NCBI GenBank assembly: GCA_013400975.1 | Contig: WBMZ01003064.1 | Coordinates: 1 to 64,000 of the forward strand | Direction of reading: 5' to 3' | Length of the DNA stretch: 64,000 nucleotides | Origin: Atrichornis clamosus | Lineage: Eukaryota; Chordata; Aves; Passeriformes; Menuridae | In this document: piece after piece, positions 1 through 13,700 of the stretch | Layout: each line of letters starts with the position of its first letter | Position numbering within the stretch: the stretch's first letter is position 1 | Made by a program: the position numbers and the translations under genes | The notes under the pieces: model-generated | Told to the model about the DNA's origin: nothing | Databases searched by the model: none | What the model saw: the letters and a program-made list of their open reading frames with translations, nothing else

Positions 1-1891
1 AAAAAAAAAAAAGGAACAATGGAAGACAGAAGGAATGAGAGAGGGTGGGTGGAAGAGAGTATCAATACTCCCCATACTGGGACAAGTTTTGGAAAAAAAC
101 AAATGAAAGAAAACTAGATAAAGTGTGGAACATCTTGTCATTGAGATAATGGAATCCTCAAGATCGGCACAAAGCACATGCTTCTCCCCATTTTATTACT
201 ACTTAGTTTTGGTATCGGGAATAACTGCACACTTGCATTTGCAAAATAGCAAAAAGCAGCAAGGGTTCCAGATTAACGGGTTTTCTTCTCCCCAAAGTTT
301 CATGGTGGGCTGCCAGGTGTTGGTGCCTGCCAGGTGAGCCGGAGTCCCTGCACCGGGCTGGGAGAGCAGGTGCATTGAGGGCACACAGGAATTGTGCCTG
401 GCTCCACTACAGCCCTCGTTTTACACGTTCACACGGATCACAGAACATCTTCAGGCATCTGAGAGATCCAATTTCACTTCTCAACTACTCTAAAAATTCA
501 TTCAAACTTTTAGTCACACTCAGCACAGTAAGAAAATCCTCCTAAGAACTTTTTGCAAGGATTTCTTGTTTTTCTTCAAAGAAATTAAGAGGTTGCTTTT
601 CCTAAATGGTTTTGGATACAAATCTCCAAGAAGCAGGGCCTGCAGCATATCTTACAGGGCTATTACTTTGGAAGAAAACTAAATATTTGAGAGATGTCAA
701 AGGTTGTTTCTAATGTGAAAAATCTGAGGAAGGAATGCTGTGGAGAATCTCAGAAATTAGGTGAAAATTAGGAAGAGGAGGCAGCATCTTTTCTTTTTCC
801 CTTCCAGTCCAGTATTTTCAGTAACTAGTAAATAAATCTCCAGATGCACTAATGGCTGCCATCCAGGAAATGCATCTGCTCTGTTTATGAGATCTGCAGT
901 TCATAAATAATTGCCAAATATAGAATTATTCACTTCAGTGCTATCAGAGGTTGTTTTATAAGAAGAGAGAATATACTGGAATCACACTTATGAGGTAGAT
1001 CTATCAGACTGGTTTAGAATTCACATGTGTGAGTGCCAAAGCTTAGTTTTTATGGAAAACAACCATTTACAATTTTTGCACGAACCATTTGACTGGCAAT
1101 GAAGCTTTCTGAGCCAAACACACGGCCACTGGCCCTCTTGCCATCAGTACCTCTCGTGGAGGTGTATCTGTGTGGGTACACAGGGTTCAGCCTGTGAAAA
1201 CCCTAACTCCATTTTGTCAGCGATTTTTTACATCCATGTGCTGTATAACAAGGGAGCCATTTCCAGGCTGTACGTGCCAAACACCACACAGTGCCTTTCA
1301 AGGCTCCAGACAGAAGGCTAAGGCTCCATTAGCCCATACCAACCTGATATTGAGAACCACCCACTGAGGTTAGTGCAAAAAACCCCACCGGATGATATCT
1401 GAACTGATCCAGGAACACAGAGGTACGGCAAAGGTACAGTTGCTTGCATGAGGTGCACAGATTTAAATGAGAAAGAAATTTTCCCAGTTATGATAGACTT
1501 TTACACGCATTGGAAAGATAACACTGAACAAAAAAATTAAGGCCAGAGGGGAAAAAAATACACTGAAGGTACATCTGTACAAGAATGACAACTAAGAGAA
1601 AAAGATATACATGTTCCATAACTGAGTTCTCTGTCCCTGACTTCTACTTCTGAATCGAGCTCATGTCAATACTTGCTATAAGCTGGCAATTACAGAGTGG
1701 GCAGTGTTCTGCAAATAAACCTGTAGTGTCTTCACCTTTGGTTTCAACTGGTTGGACCTGAATAAACCCTGCTGTGAAGGCTGTCTCAACTCTTTGGATG
1801 CTGCTGTGCTCCTAGCATGGCTCTCCACATTAACTCCACCATTATTTTTAGTAACACAAGAGTCTGCCCAGATAAAAAGCCATACAGATAT

Positions 1892-1941
1892 AGTCTACAA
1901 TATAGTAGTCTAATAGTCTACAAATAAAGTCTACAATATAG
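1892..1941 (+). repeat. Clustered direct repeat 'agtctacaatatag'
   Basis: The 14-mer occurs at 1892-1905 and 1928-1941, with a partial third copy ('tagtctacaa') at about 1914 between them. It looks like local slippage or duplication. Confidence 0.85.
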
Positions 1942-4900
1942 ACAGAAAGCTGGAGTAAAGGCTTTAAGTCAAGTTCTGGACACACAGGCAATCCTAGGGT
2001 AGCTGCACAAACGCTGTGCAAATGCAGTCTCAATGCATTTTTTACTAAAGGGATAGCTAGGAAAAGAGCTGTAACAAATTCCCACAAATGTGGGGAGCCG
2101 ACTCTTGGCAGCGGGCTGAGCATTTCCAAATGTCTTTAGCATCCCGGACACCCACAACACAACATCCATAGGAGCTCCCAGCTGTATCTGGCCTGTGAGC
2201 CACAAGTCTCTGGTCCCTTGGGTACTAGGAAAAAACAAAGCTCTTCAGCTTCCAGGCACTGGGACACAGAGGAACACTGAAACCGAGAGGCCAACAGGGG
2301 TCAGCCCTGCCCAGCACGGAGGCCGTGACACGCCACCGCAGCACCCCCGTGTGACACGGGCAAAAGCAACCATTTGAAAACACACAAGGATTCGATAATT
2401 ACTGTTATAGAATAATCCTCCGGCCGTGAAAAAGCAGTGAAACATTTGGCAGCAGGAACGTTTCAAAGGAAGACTCTCAGCTCCCTGACATTAGTCCAAA
2501 TAAATCTTAGTTCTGCAATTTTCTACCTGAAAGAAGCATGGAAGAGATCGGGTGGGCTCAGCTCCCTTCTCCTGTGCCCACATGCATTCAGAAATGAAAT
2601 GAAACACTTTGTTCACAGATCACATCTAGTGCCTTCAGCACCACCTGGGCATGGGAGCTGTATTACCTGCTGGCCACCCAGGGATGGCCCTTCCAGTACA
2701 GATTTGGTGTGAACAATGCAAGTTGCACCTTCACCAGTTGTAAGCCTCACTTGTGGGAGTGCTTGTCCACAAGACAACAGTTTTTACTACACAGGGTCAT
2801 ATCATGAAGAGAAGAAAGACAAGAAAATCCTTCTTAGATAGTTAACGGATACATTTAGCACCAGTCTCAGTCATGTTCCACCATGGAAACCATGAATGAT
2901 GCACGGACACCCCAGGCCAAGGACTAAATGTGGGCCACAAAAGCATGAAAGAGAGGCTTGGCCACAAAACCTAACATTGCAACCAGCTGAATGTACAAGT
3001 AGTCAAGAAGTGGCTATGCTTGGCTTGAATGTCCCTATTGCTTAGCGAATTTCAATGATGAAATGGGGCAAGTGTTTCAGACACAGCAACGTGCCCCAAA
3101 TAGGCACGCACAGCTCGCACTGACTGCAGGAGGAGCTGCACGGGAAAGCTGGAGAGGAGAGAGGAGCCCTTTGTGTCCTACCAAACACTGGAGCATCCAC
3201 CAGATGATCTACTTTTTAGTCACACTTTATCTCATGATCAGCTGGGCTGGAATACTGAATGCATTGTCAATTGTTTACTGATGGAAAAATAAAGCTGCAG
3301 GCTGCAGTTGATGTTTACTAAGGTATTGATGAGCTATTCATTCTATCAGGGCAGAAATCATTGCAGAAGAAATGTTAGGATATGTAATCCAGTGGTGAAA
3401 AAATTTAACACTGTTTCTGTGTCACAGTGTCTGTGTCTTTTCATTGACATTTTACAGTAACTATAGAGGGTACCAAATAACTTCAGTGTGTGTACACACA
3501 CATACATGTAAACTCAGACCAATTCTAATGGATATTTGGGCATGAAAAATACTTACCATTTTAAAAAAACTGGCTAATTCTAGCCCTCAAAGGGAATATA
3601 AATATGATGGTTCATCTTAGATCTCCTCTGCTTACTGAGACACTGAGAACTGAATATTGCAGGTATATTCCATACACTAACATCAAGGAGAAAAATGAGA
3701 CTCAACCCTGTAAAGAAAAGTTCTACTTTTTAGTTAAAAACAAACCAACCAAACTGCCAAAACAACGAACAGCCACAGTACTGCTGATGTGCAGAATTCC
3801 AGTTCTGCAGCCAAAGTGGTCTCTCCCAAGATGTGCTGCTTATTCCTATCTTTTGCTCAATCTCCTGAGAAGGCACAGGCAACAAATAACACAATATCTG
3901 TACCATGCACATCCATACAAGGCAACAATTTAAAATCTTCCACTTTCATTCTAAAATGAATAAATTAACAAAGAAACCAAAGTTAAAAACCAGGCATTAT
4001 TATTTTCTGTAATTATTGTGAAGACCTGGGGCCAGATCAGGAGCAGAAAGGTTTCTACATTAATTTGTCACTTTCATTTTCAGTTTCTGTAGTCTTTAGG
4101 AGCTTATATTTGCTCACCCACAAGAATGTGTCTGCTTTTACTGCTGTGTTATATATAGCCTCAAAAGTTTCCATTTGAAGGGTGCTTTCTTATGATACTG
4201 CAAGAAAACCCCACCTACACAAATTTCTTCTTTGAGGAACCCTGGAATCACTTGTTCCTTTGCAGAAATGTTAGTGTTCAGTATCAAAAGATGATGCAAC
4301 TGGAATTAAATGTGTTGATTATTTTTCATGCAGAGACTGCTGTCTGCAAGCAACTAGCATACTCTTTCTACCAGCAAAATATAGTTATATGTTTGCAAAG
4401 AAATAACACATTCCAATCAACTCCAAATAATGACAAGAAAACTTTGGCTATTCTGACTTTTCCTTGTCATCTTCATGCTTGCTGGTAGGTTTAAATGGAA
4501 AGCTCTTAAATCTCTTTGAAAACATTAAATGAGATAAACTTGCTTTCTAGGGTCTGTTTCTTTGAGGTTTTATACATAGTGGAACCATTTATATCTGAAC
4601 CAAAAGAGGTAAGAGATCAGTCATTAACAGAGCTGAATCTTACAGCACTCACTTCACAGGACCAGATAAACAAATACATAAGGCACAACATAAAAACAAA
4701 TTAAGTCTAAACTCTCCTTTAATAAAAATTACCTGAGCTAGGGGAAATTTTTATATCCCCGCTCCTGGTTATTTCTTTTCTTGTACCACCATTAAGAAAA
4801 CTCAGGTCCTCCTTCGGAACATATTTTCAGATACACTTAAATCTCTGCTTACGTTAAAACATCATTAAAGGATAATAGCATTAGTCTACCTGTCAATTTG

Positions 4901-7716
4901 CCACAGCAGAACACCTTCTGGCACCTGGAAAGTCATTCCTAGAGGACTTGTTCAACATATGGCCAAATGTTACATAGAAAGGTAACCAACATACGTTCAG
5001 CGTGATGGAGGAAAGGAGGAGGAAAATGGAAAGTGTTGGTACAAGTCAGCCTCTGCTTAACATTCACTTTGTTTTCCATGAAGGATTAAATCCAAAGATT
5101 CTATGTCTTTGTCTTCAGCCCTGCTGCACTTGTGAGAAATGCAGTGAGAAGTTACATCTACAGGGTCTGCAGCTTTCTCTGGAGCTTAAGCCCGCTGATC
5201 AGTCAGCACTCACCGTACAGGCAGAGGACAGGATGATCACACCTGCCTTTGCTCCCTCCCCAGCATCCCATTTGTACCTTAGCACACGCCTGGATGCTAC
5301 TGTGACTCATGATTCATGTGCAGCAAAAGCACATCACTGCAAAAGCTCCACCAACCAGCTTTGCTTCAGTTCCTTCTGAAGAGGAAATTAAAATAGTCTA
5401 ATGTTAAAGCTCAGAGATACGACAGCAACATACATCTCAGGGTCAGATTGTCAAAACTGACAGTGCTCTTTCACAGTCACTTTTGGGACCAAAATTGCAA
5501 TCAAGTTTGTGGAAACAAAAATAATTGGGCTTTAAAGTTCTGATGCCTGCATAATCCACCACAGAAATAAGAGAACAGTAGTGAACCCTAGAGCTAAAAG
5601 CAAATCTCTGCCAAGCCATAAAGTTCTGGGAATTGAGCTCAGAAATGTTTTCCTTCTGTTTCGTTATAACTGCAGGAAAACATAAGCCAGGTGACAGGCT
5701 GAGAATCAGAGGATCTTCTGTAGTTGGATGTTTCCTACCAGCACAGGTAGCAATTTGAGTTTCTGATGGCAGTGGGGAAAAAGCAGAGCCTAAATAGAGC
5801 CCATGGAGGTTTCACTCATGCTCCTAACCAAACTGAAGCCACATGGGTTACTTATGTACACAGTTAGAACAAGAGGAGAAGATGGTTCCTTTTTCCAGGA
5901 TTTTATCTGTTACCATTGTAAACAACAATGCAAGGCAGGTACCATTTTCTAATTGGCAAATATTGCCCTGTTAGTGGTCTTTTTTGCCTCTTCCAGCAAC
6001 ATCTGATTTCCACAGGGCCAGCACTGGTGTGCCACCAAACCACTGTTAGCCCTCCAAAGTTGAGCTGAACATCTGCAATACTAACACAGAAATGCTGGGG
6101 GTGATGAGATGGAGGAAAAGAAAGACTTAAGCCATGCAGTTTCCAGTGAAGAGTGGCTCACAGTCTAAGAACACTGTAGCCCAGGAAACACTGGGCCACA
6201 CTCCAACATCACACAGACTACAACAAGGTCTCTGACTTCCTTTCCTCCATCTTTGTGCCCTGCAGCTTCTCCAGGGTCATAATCACGTTGTAGTCACAGT
6301 ACGGTTTACAGATACTCTCTGAAAGCCAGAAGAGAGGTGAGCTGCGTTGCTGCAAATGAATCTATATTCTCATTTCTTAGTGTTCTGTTCCTCAATAATC
6401 AATGCCACCAGTTACTGAGCAATTGTATTACTGGATAAGGAACTAATGTTGCAGGGTTCCTCCAGCTGTATCGACCAACACTTCCTTAGTCTGGTCTCCA
6501 GACATCTGGCCTCTATCTGAAAAGGCTTCTTGTAAAAACCAAAACCCATCAAGTAATGATTTTTTATGAACTTTTTTTCTGGAAAGGAATATTATATGTG
6601 CCCTGCAAGCATTTTACTTAGACTAATGATGTGCTGTTTATCCCTTAGAACTAAAAGTTTGCATCTGAAGGAAGATTCTCCTTCAGCTGATCCAGGAGAC
6701 TGAGTTCAGTTGCAAAACCTTGCATGATACTTGGGCTGGTAGAAGTCAGAGCATATTCCTGACTTCATGCAGAACTGGATCAAGGACAGTCACTTCAGTT
6801 TTGAACAATCAAGTGTGTTCATGGTGAACTATGCAAAGCCCTGCAGAGAAAGTTGTTTAGATCCTGGCAGCAGAACATGTGAGTTAGGACAGCAGTGTCC
6901 TAATTATAGCAGTACAGGGCTATGGGAAAGCTGCTCTAAGCAGCTTGTGAGGAGCAGTGAATGGTCTGGTGAAACCGGGTTGTTTCTGGAACTGCCTTGT
7001 GAAGAGCCAGCAGAAGGGTCTCTGCCTAGTGACCAGCATGTAACAGGCACCTCTAAGGAAGAAGACATCTTCCTCTATGAATATTTCCATTTTAATCCCA
7101 TTGAAACAGCAACTCCCAATTCCCTGCTGAGTTGGACTCTTGCATTGGCTCACACAGACTGCAGACACCAACTAGGACAAGCCTTCCGTTCTTCTGTGTT
7201 AAAATCTCAAATCTCACTGGCTTCGAACTCCCTGATACTGTGAGACGGGAGAACAAAACCTCACTTTCCCCCACACCAAAGGTAAAAAATCCTTCTAATA
7301 GCAAGTTCTCGCATTGACAACCACTGTCAGAAACTATAGCTCTGCTCAAGGCAGGGCAGCCAACAGAGTCAAGAAGCTCTAAAACTAAACAGGCAGGAGG
7401 GACATTCCAGGCTCAGGGAGCTGCTCCTCTCCTCCACAGGGCTCCGTCTGTGGAAAGCTGAAAGCACAAAGAAGGACAGAGCCTTCTATACTCTTGCTCT
7501 CCCCTAGACCTCCACCTCAAACCTGCTATATTTTCTCCCTCCCACTTTAACACAGAGAACTGGAGACCCCTCTAGCTCCCAGCAGCTGAAGCATCACAGT
7601 GTGGAGCCAGGTTTCTGCAGTATTCCCTTTGTGACATCCAGCTGGGGACTGTGCTCTGTGACCCTCAGGCAGGATCACAGTCCCCCAAGGGTGCTGGGGC
7701 CCGTCTACACTCCTGG

Positions 7717-7756
7717 CTAGTCTTTGGTCTAAACCAAAAGCTAGTCTTTGGTCTAA
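7717..7756 (+). repeat. 24-bp imperfect tandem repeat
   Basis: 'ctagtctttggtctaa' occurs at 7717 and again at 7741, 24 bases apart. The first 16 bases of each unit are identical and the remaining 8 have diverged. Confidence 0.85.
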
Positions 7757-10700
7757 GCCGCTGCATCTGCGGTCCCATACATGCAGATAGGCTTCACACC
7801 CCCACATTTACCTGTGCAAAGAGGAGAGAGACCAAAGAATGTTGTACCAACAGCATGCCATGAACGTGAATGACCTCAGAATTCTGAGGATTTTACTAAA
7901 AGCCCTCCAAACCAATTATTTACTGTTTAATAGTCGGGATGCCCAGCCCCTACCAGCACAGAATGCTACTGGCAGAGAACACTTGATAAGCATGCTAGGA
8001 ATATGAAAAGCACCATTTGAACACATCTTTGTTTAATTCAAACTAACCATTCCTCCACTTACAGTGCTGTACCTGAGTGACTTGTTCCTACTTCAGAAAC
8101 AACTTTTTTATCATTTCAAAACAAATTATTCTGATAAAATGGTCTCCACTAAAGAACTGTTCCCTAAGTTGCTGTTTAAGTATTCCTCAAGTATACTTAT
8201 TTTGAGAAGTACAAATACACACACAGTGTACACGTGTAAAACTCCACCTCTCCTTATGTAATGGAAATTTTTCATGCCTGCTTTCTGCAAATGAAATTTC
8301 CTAGTTTCAAATGCATTGCCCTTGAGGGTATCAAGTAATGCAACGAAATAATGAAAGGTTTCTGCTGTTACAATGAAGGTCAGTATACAGTGGACCATTT
8401 CTTTTGTCTCACTTTTCAGGATGATCAGAGCAGTGAGGCGATAAGAGGGAAGCTGGTGCTTTTGTGTGATGCAAAATCATCAAGCTGTATGTCCAGTCAT
8501 TGCCTGGTGCTGCACTGCAGCTCCTGAAACAAATCCTTGCCTGTCCCCAATGACATTAGGAGAGCTCAGGGCCTGCTTCTATTTTAAAATGCCAGAAGCA
8601 TTTTCCCTTTCAGGTTGAAAATGCTCGTGATCACAGTATCTGACATCATTGTTTTGAAAGAATCATAATTTATAACAGTATTCACTTATTAAACACATAC
8701 ATGTGGAAGTTAAAGGGAGAGGAGAAAAGTGTAAATAGTATGCATGGAGCCCACTGTGAATTCAGATGGAATTATATGGTTCACCTGACTCCTGTCTGAT
8801 TTAATGAAGACAGTAAATTGCCCAGCACAGTAGCTGCATTCCACACTGCATACACCACTGTGCAGCTGCAGCTACTGGGGACAGATATTCCCTTTCTTCC
8901 AGCTTTACAATATTCTCTCTGATTTATCACACGTGGGATATTGGCGAACAGTCTCTAGGTTATAGGAGAAAGTCAGTAACTTAAGCATATTAAGCAAATG
9001 GATATGAGGAAAACTACCAGGAAAAAACCATTATTTTCTTCTCTCTTACCCTCCCCACATACAGAAGTTGAAGAATAGATAAATTCTTTGTCTGGTTGCC
9101 ATGAAAACTAAGAGATGTAGCCTTACCTCAGAGGAAATGATGTTACACTCACACAATGAATAAGAAATGAGAGCTGTGTGGTCCTATCTCAGCAACACAA
9201 AGCTGAATCAAAAGAGTCTAAAACCCAGGCATGTGAGGATTCTAATCAGCTCTGTTTATAACGTATGATCATAGTTAATTGTTCATTAATTCCACCATGT
9301 CATTTGTTCAGAGATTACACCCTCCACATAATGAATGTTTTGGGGTACACTCCAGCAGAGAAAATTAAAATAGATAATAGCTGTGATTTTAAATAGTCTT
9401 CTTCGCAATCTTAAGTTTGATTCCGTTGACCTCAACCAGTTTCTAAAAGGTTTCAAAAGCTCAAAAATTGACTATTTTCTTGAAAGAGAGGACATGCACA
9501 AATGTAAATCAACATGCCTACAGAAGTGATGTGTTTCTCTCTGGCCATTGGCCCCACCCCGACATCCACCTCCGTACAAAGCCTTCCCCTCAGGGCATGG
9601 GAAGGTGAAGGACCTTGAACCTCCAGATGCATCACTCATCCCAGTTCAGCAGGCAGCCCGGATTTTAGTGACTTGTAATTAGCAAGCACTGAATGGAACA
9701 GTCACTAAAAGAGCACACAGCGTGAAATGCCTGTAGTAATGATAATGGAGATGCTCATGTTTCACCCCTGGATTTAGGAACACACTTAAGAAAATTAATT
9801 TCCTTTGCTTCAAAAGACGAGCTACACTTGTGCAATGTCACCAAGAACACACTACTCTAAATAACGCTGATACTTCACTGTTTTACTCTTAGTTGAGTCT
9901 CCAGAACACAGATGTGTCAAGAATGACAGTACATGCTTAATGCAATCACCTTGGGCTCGGGTTTCATTCCACTTGCACACTTAGGGTAAGTTGATCCTTA
10001 ATACTTTTCACAAGACTGATTTTGCTATCAGGTCATGGTGTATTTGAAAGGCTGTCACAAAGAGAGCGGCATGAGTGATTGAAAAGGCTCTCTTTGCTCA
10101 CAGCAAAAATAAAAAAATCTGGGAAAAACCCTCACAAGCTTACATGGAAATTATTTCAGCAATCCCTTGCTGAAGATAAATGACACATTGTAATCAAAAT
10201 TATCAGCTTTCAAAAACACTTGCAATGAAATTTCAAAACACAAAAATATCCCCTAACCAAAAAAAATTCTTTGGTTCAACACGTCAAAACAAAACTTTCA
10301 AGTGATGGACCTTTTAATTTTCAAAACTTAATCAGCATTTTATGGGTTGTTTGGTTTGGTGTTGGTTTCTTTTTACTTTTTCAGAACATGTTCATCTTGT
10401 TATTGAGTTACATGCTTTGTTGAGCTTAAATCAAATTTGTGACTTTGAGCATATTAAACTCTCTATTTTTCAAATTAAGAAATGCTTATCTGAAAAAAAA
10501 TAGCCTGAATTAGCTGTGAGGCTTTGGCCAGTATCTTCCAAATTTATAGTTGTTTGTGGCATACAAATAACTACCCAAAGGAGAATTTATATACTTACAC
10601 TTTACATATTGGATTAATACCTCTGTAACACTACCCATATAATGAGTTAATTAGCTGCTTAATAAGCATGATTAAATCAATAATAAGAGTGCAATTATCA

Positions 10701-13700
10701 CCTGTGACTTAGTGCTAGGTGGCCTTCCATGCCATATGTAATGGACTTGCTCTTGCCTTCAAGGTTTTCTCACTATGTTTGACCCATTGTTAACCAATAA
10801 CACCAGTTTTCAAAATGTGTCTATGAAGAAAAGAATGTCTTTGAAACACCAAACTTTTGAATTGATCAGGTTTCCCGATATTTCCACCTACTATTCAAAG
10901 GTAAGCGACGTCAGCTCCAGCTCTCGGGTGCTCACACCCACCCTTGTTTGCACAGAGCTGGGACAACCCACAGCAGTTCAGGATGGATCTTTTCTCCTGA
11001 AAACTCTCTCTTCTGATGGGGTAAACACCACGGCCCCTGCGCAACACATCACTTCAGACTGGTCTCAGCTTTAAGCACACAGTGCTCCCTCTGTACTCAC
11101 CTGAATTACAAAGAGGTTTAAGTGCACACTTAGGGACTTTGCTGGATTGGTGCCAGAATGTTTGGCACTTTTGTCTAACCAGACCCATGACAACAAAATC
11201 AAAGATATCCCGCACTCTGCTTAGTCATTCCTGAGCTCTGAGAAACAACAGTGCACCTTTTTATCGTATGCTTTTCTGTCTGAAAGTAGATGTAAAAATT
11301 AAATATTTCAAAACCAGAAAACGCCTGAAGTTTTTCTTTGATATCAGCTGAACACATAAGGCTGATCAATCTATCTAGTTGCAAAATATTTTGTTTTCTG
11401 AAACTCCAAATCTATGCCTAATACATAGCATCACTTCCCCTCACGCATTTCACTTGCAATAGTTAATAGATCTTCAGCAGTGAGAGGGTTTTAAAAGTAA
11501 AGAGAAGCTTTCCTTGCTCTAATGCAAAGGTTTCTAGAGGGAAAGGTATAAATCTTTCATTTCTGATGAGACAGGTGAGTTCCTCTCATTTTGCAGGTGA
11601 TGCTGCCAGTGGTTTGAGTCCCACGTGCGCTCCCATTGCCTTCATCAGCATCACTCAGGAAAGGCAACAGTGCCATGGCCCATGAGCCTAACATTCTGAA
11701 AATTCCAAGTACAATGTAAGTAGACTTGAGAGACATGCAGCATCTTTTAGAGTGAAATCTTAATGGCTTTATTATAATCAGAACTGAAGAAAAACATTCT
11801 CTAAATACCAGCAGTCTATCCAGAGAGCCAGGCTGAAGGACCAGGGTTCCTCCAGTGCCTGCACTGCTCATATGCAGCACCAGGACAGCGTCCCCCAGAA
11901 AACAACCCACCCCTTTCTCACTAGAGAAGGAAGTCCAAAACCCGGCATCATTATTATCTGCTGTTAAACACCCTGGTTCTGCCTTTTGCGACACGTGCAC
12001 GTGGCCGTCCTGAGGCTGGTTACTGCAACCCGTCCGAGTTACCTCTGACCTTGTCCTCTCCTGCCACCACTCTTCCCCCGAGCAGCCACTATTGTCTCCT
12101 CACCACACAGCAGGATGTTCTCAAAATAGGGTCGCTACATGTGAAACCTTAATTTTGCTGCTGGACAATCCTCCCTAAAGCTGTGCAGCCCTAATCTGCA
12201 ACTGTCAAATACAAGAACTATGGACAATGGCATTTACTGAATCGCAGTAACTGGCTACCTAGGAATTAAACTGGTTCCAGGCAGCCCCCACGTTAATAAG
12301 GCTTCATATATTCAATTTACGTTTGCATGAACAAAACTATCCAGGAGGCAAAGGACTGAATACTCATCTGAACAACAAATACTTAAAATAACTGATATCA
12401 ACAAAATCAACTGCCACTACTTAACATGCATGTTTCTGAAAAAAAAAACAAAAAAGAAAAATTCCATTTTGAATAACTAAAACAGGCAAAACTGAACCTA
12501 CGGGAAGACTCAACATATTTTAAGTTTCACTCAGAAGCCTCCCAGAAGCTCTGGCAGGGATTGTGCTGGCTAGCTAGCTGGCTAGCCCAATCTTCTTCTC
12601 CTTTCCCTCCAGTTCTATTTTATCTTTTTGTGCATTTCCTCCATCTTTCCTTAAGGTACTGTTATGTTTGAATACGAATATAATCTGTGACTTTATTTTC
12701 CTTTTTGGGATATGACCTTTGCTCCTCTCTCAGGCAACTCATTTGGACAACTATTTTCTAGGAAGCATGCAGGCAAGCACAGGGAGCCTGTCTTGCAAAA
12801 ACTAGGACAGAGATTTTGACTTGTCAAGAAAATGTGAGAAAATGTTACTGTAAATGAAAAAGAAACACACAGAAAGACATTAAGCTGAATGTTGTTTTCA
12901 CCCCTAAACTTTAAGAATTAAAAAGAATATATTTTGGTTAGCAGACTACAATTTTAGGGAACAATTGATATTTTGTGGGCGTAAATTAATTGCTCAACAC
13001 TGTACCAGAAATATCTTAAACCTGACAAGCCCCGACTAATTTCTGGTTAACTCTTTGCACGCAGACCTTGACAAAGCACTAAACTGTATATATTCCCCGT
13101 ATAAATTCATGCAACCAGGTAAAGGATAAGAGATATTATCTTTTCAAGGACTTAATCAGATGCAATTGCTTGGATGCCCTCCAAACAATTAAATTTCTCA
13201 CCCTGCTGTACACAGCTAGAGGGTTTTTGTCAGTTTGCCGACCTTGAAGCCTAAATTGCTCCCCCAGCCAAGGCAGCATCTCTGCCTGGGCAGGGAGGGA
13301 CCACTGCAGTCCCCCAGCAGCACTGCAAGCAGAGCAGCAGCCCTGCAGGCAGGTTCTCTTTGCTCTCTTGCAGTACAGAGGATGCTCTGAGGGAAGAGAG
13401 GTGTCCCCTTGCCCATCTTATCAGCCATACATCGCCCTTGCTGCCCAGAGAGCCTGTCTGCACTGTCCTGAACTGCAGGCCTCCCAAACTCAGCAGGGCT
13501 TGCAGCCCAGTTCCCAGCAGAGGATGAATTTTTGGTGGTTTTGTCCTTCCTGTCCTGCTCCCTTCCCTCCCACGTTTTATCTACTGACTTGGCATTGACA
13601 AAACATTGTGAGTTAATAAGGAGCTCCTTAGAATGAGGGATTCATCTCCCAGCACCTAGTTACAGCCAAAATAAACCCAAACTTCTGGGTCAGCTGCCTC

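Noticed and set aside
6767..7243. Longest open frame in the window (158 residues, plus strand)
   Set aside because: No recognisable domain, mixed composition and no supporting splice or conservation signal. In 64 kb of this base composition a frame this long is expected about once by chance.
11557..12000. 147-residue minus-strand frame on the same strand as ANK3
   Set aside because: It does not resemble ankyrin or any family I know, sits in a GC-richer patch, and has no clear acceptor and donor pair. Treated as chance.
13216..13598. Overlapping frames on both strands at 13.2-13.6 kb, considered as an exon
   Set aside because: Three frames on two strands are open at once in a GC-rich patch, with no recognisable protein. 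This fits composition better than coding.
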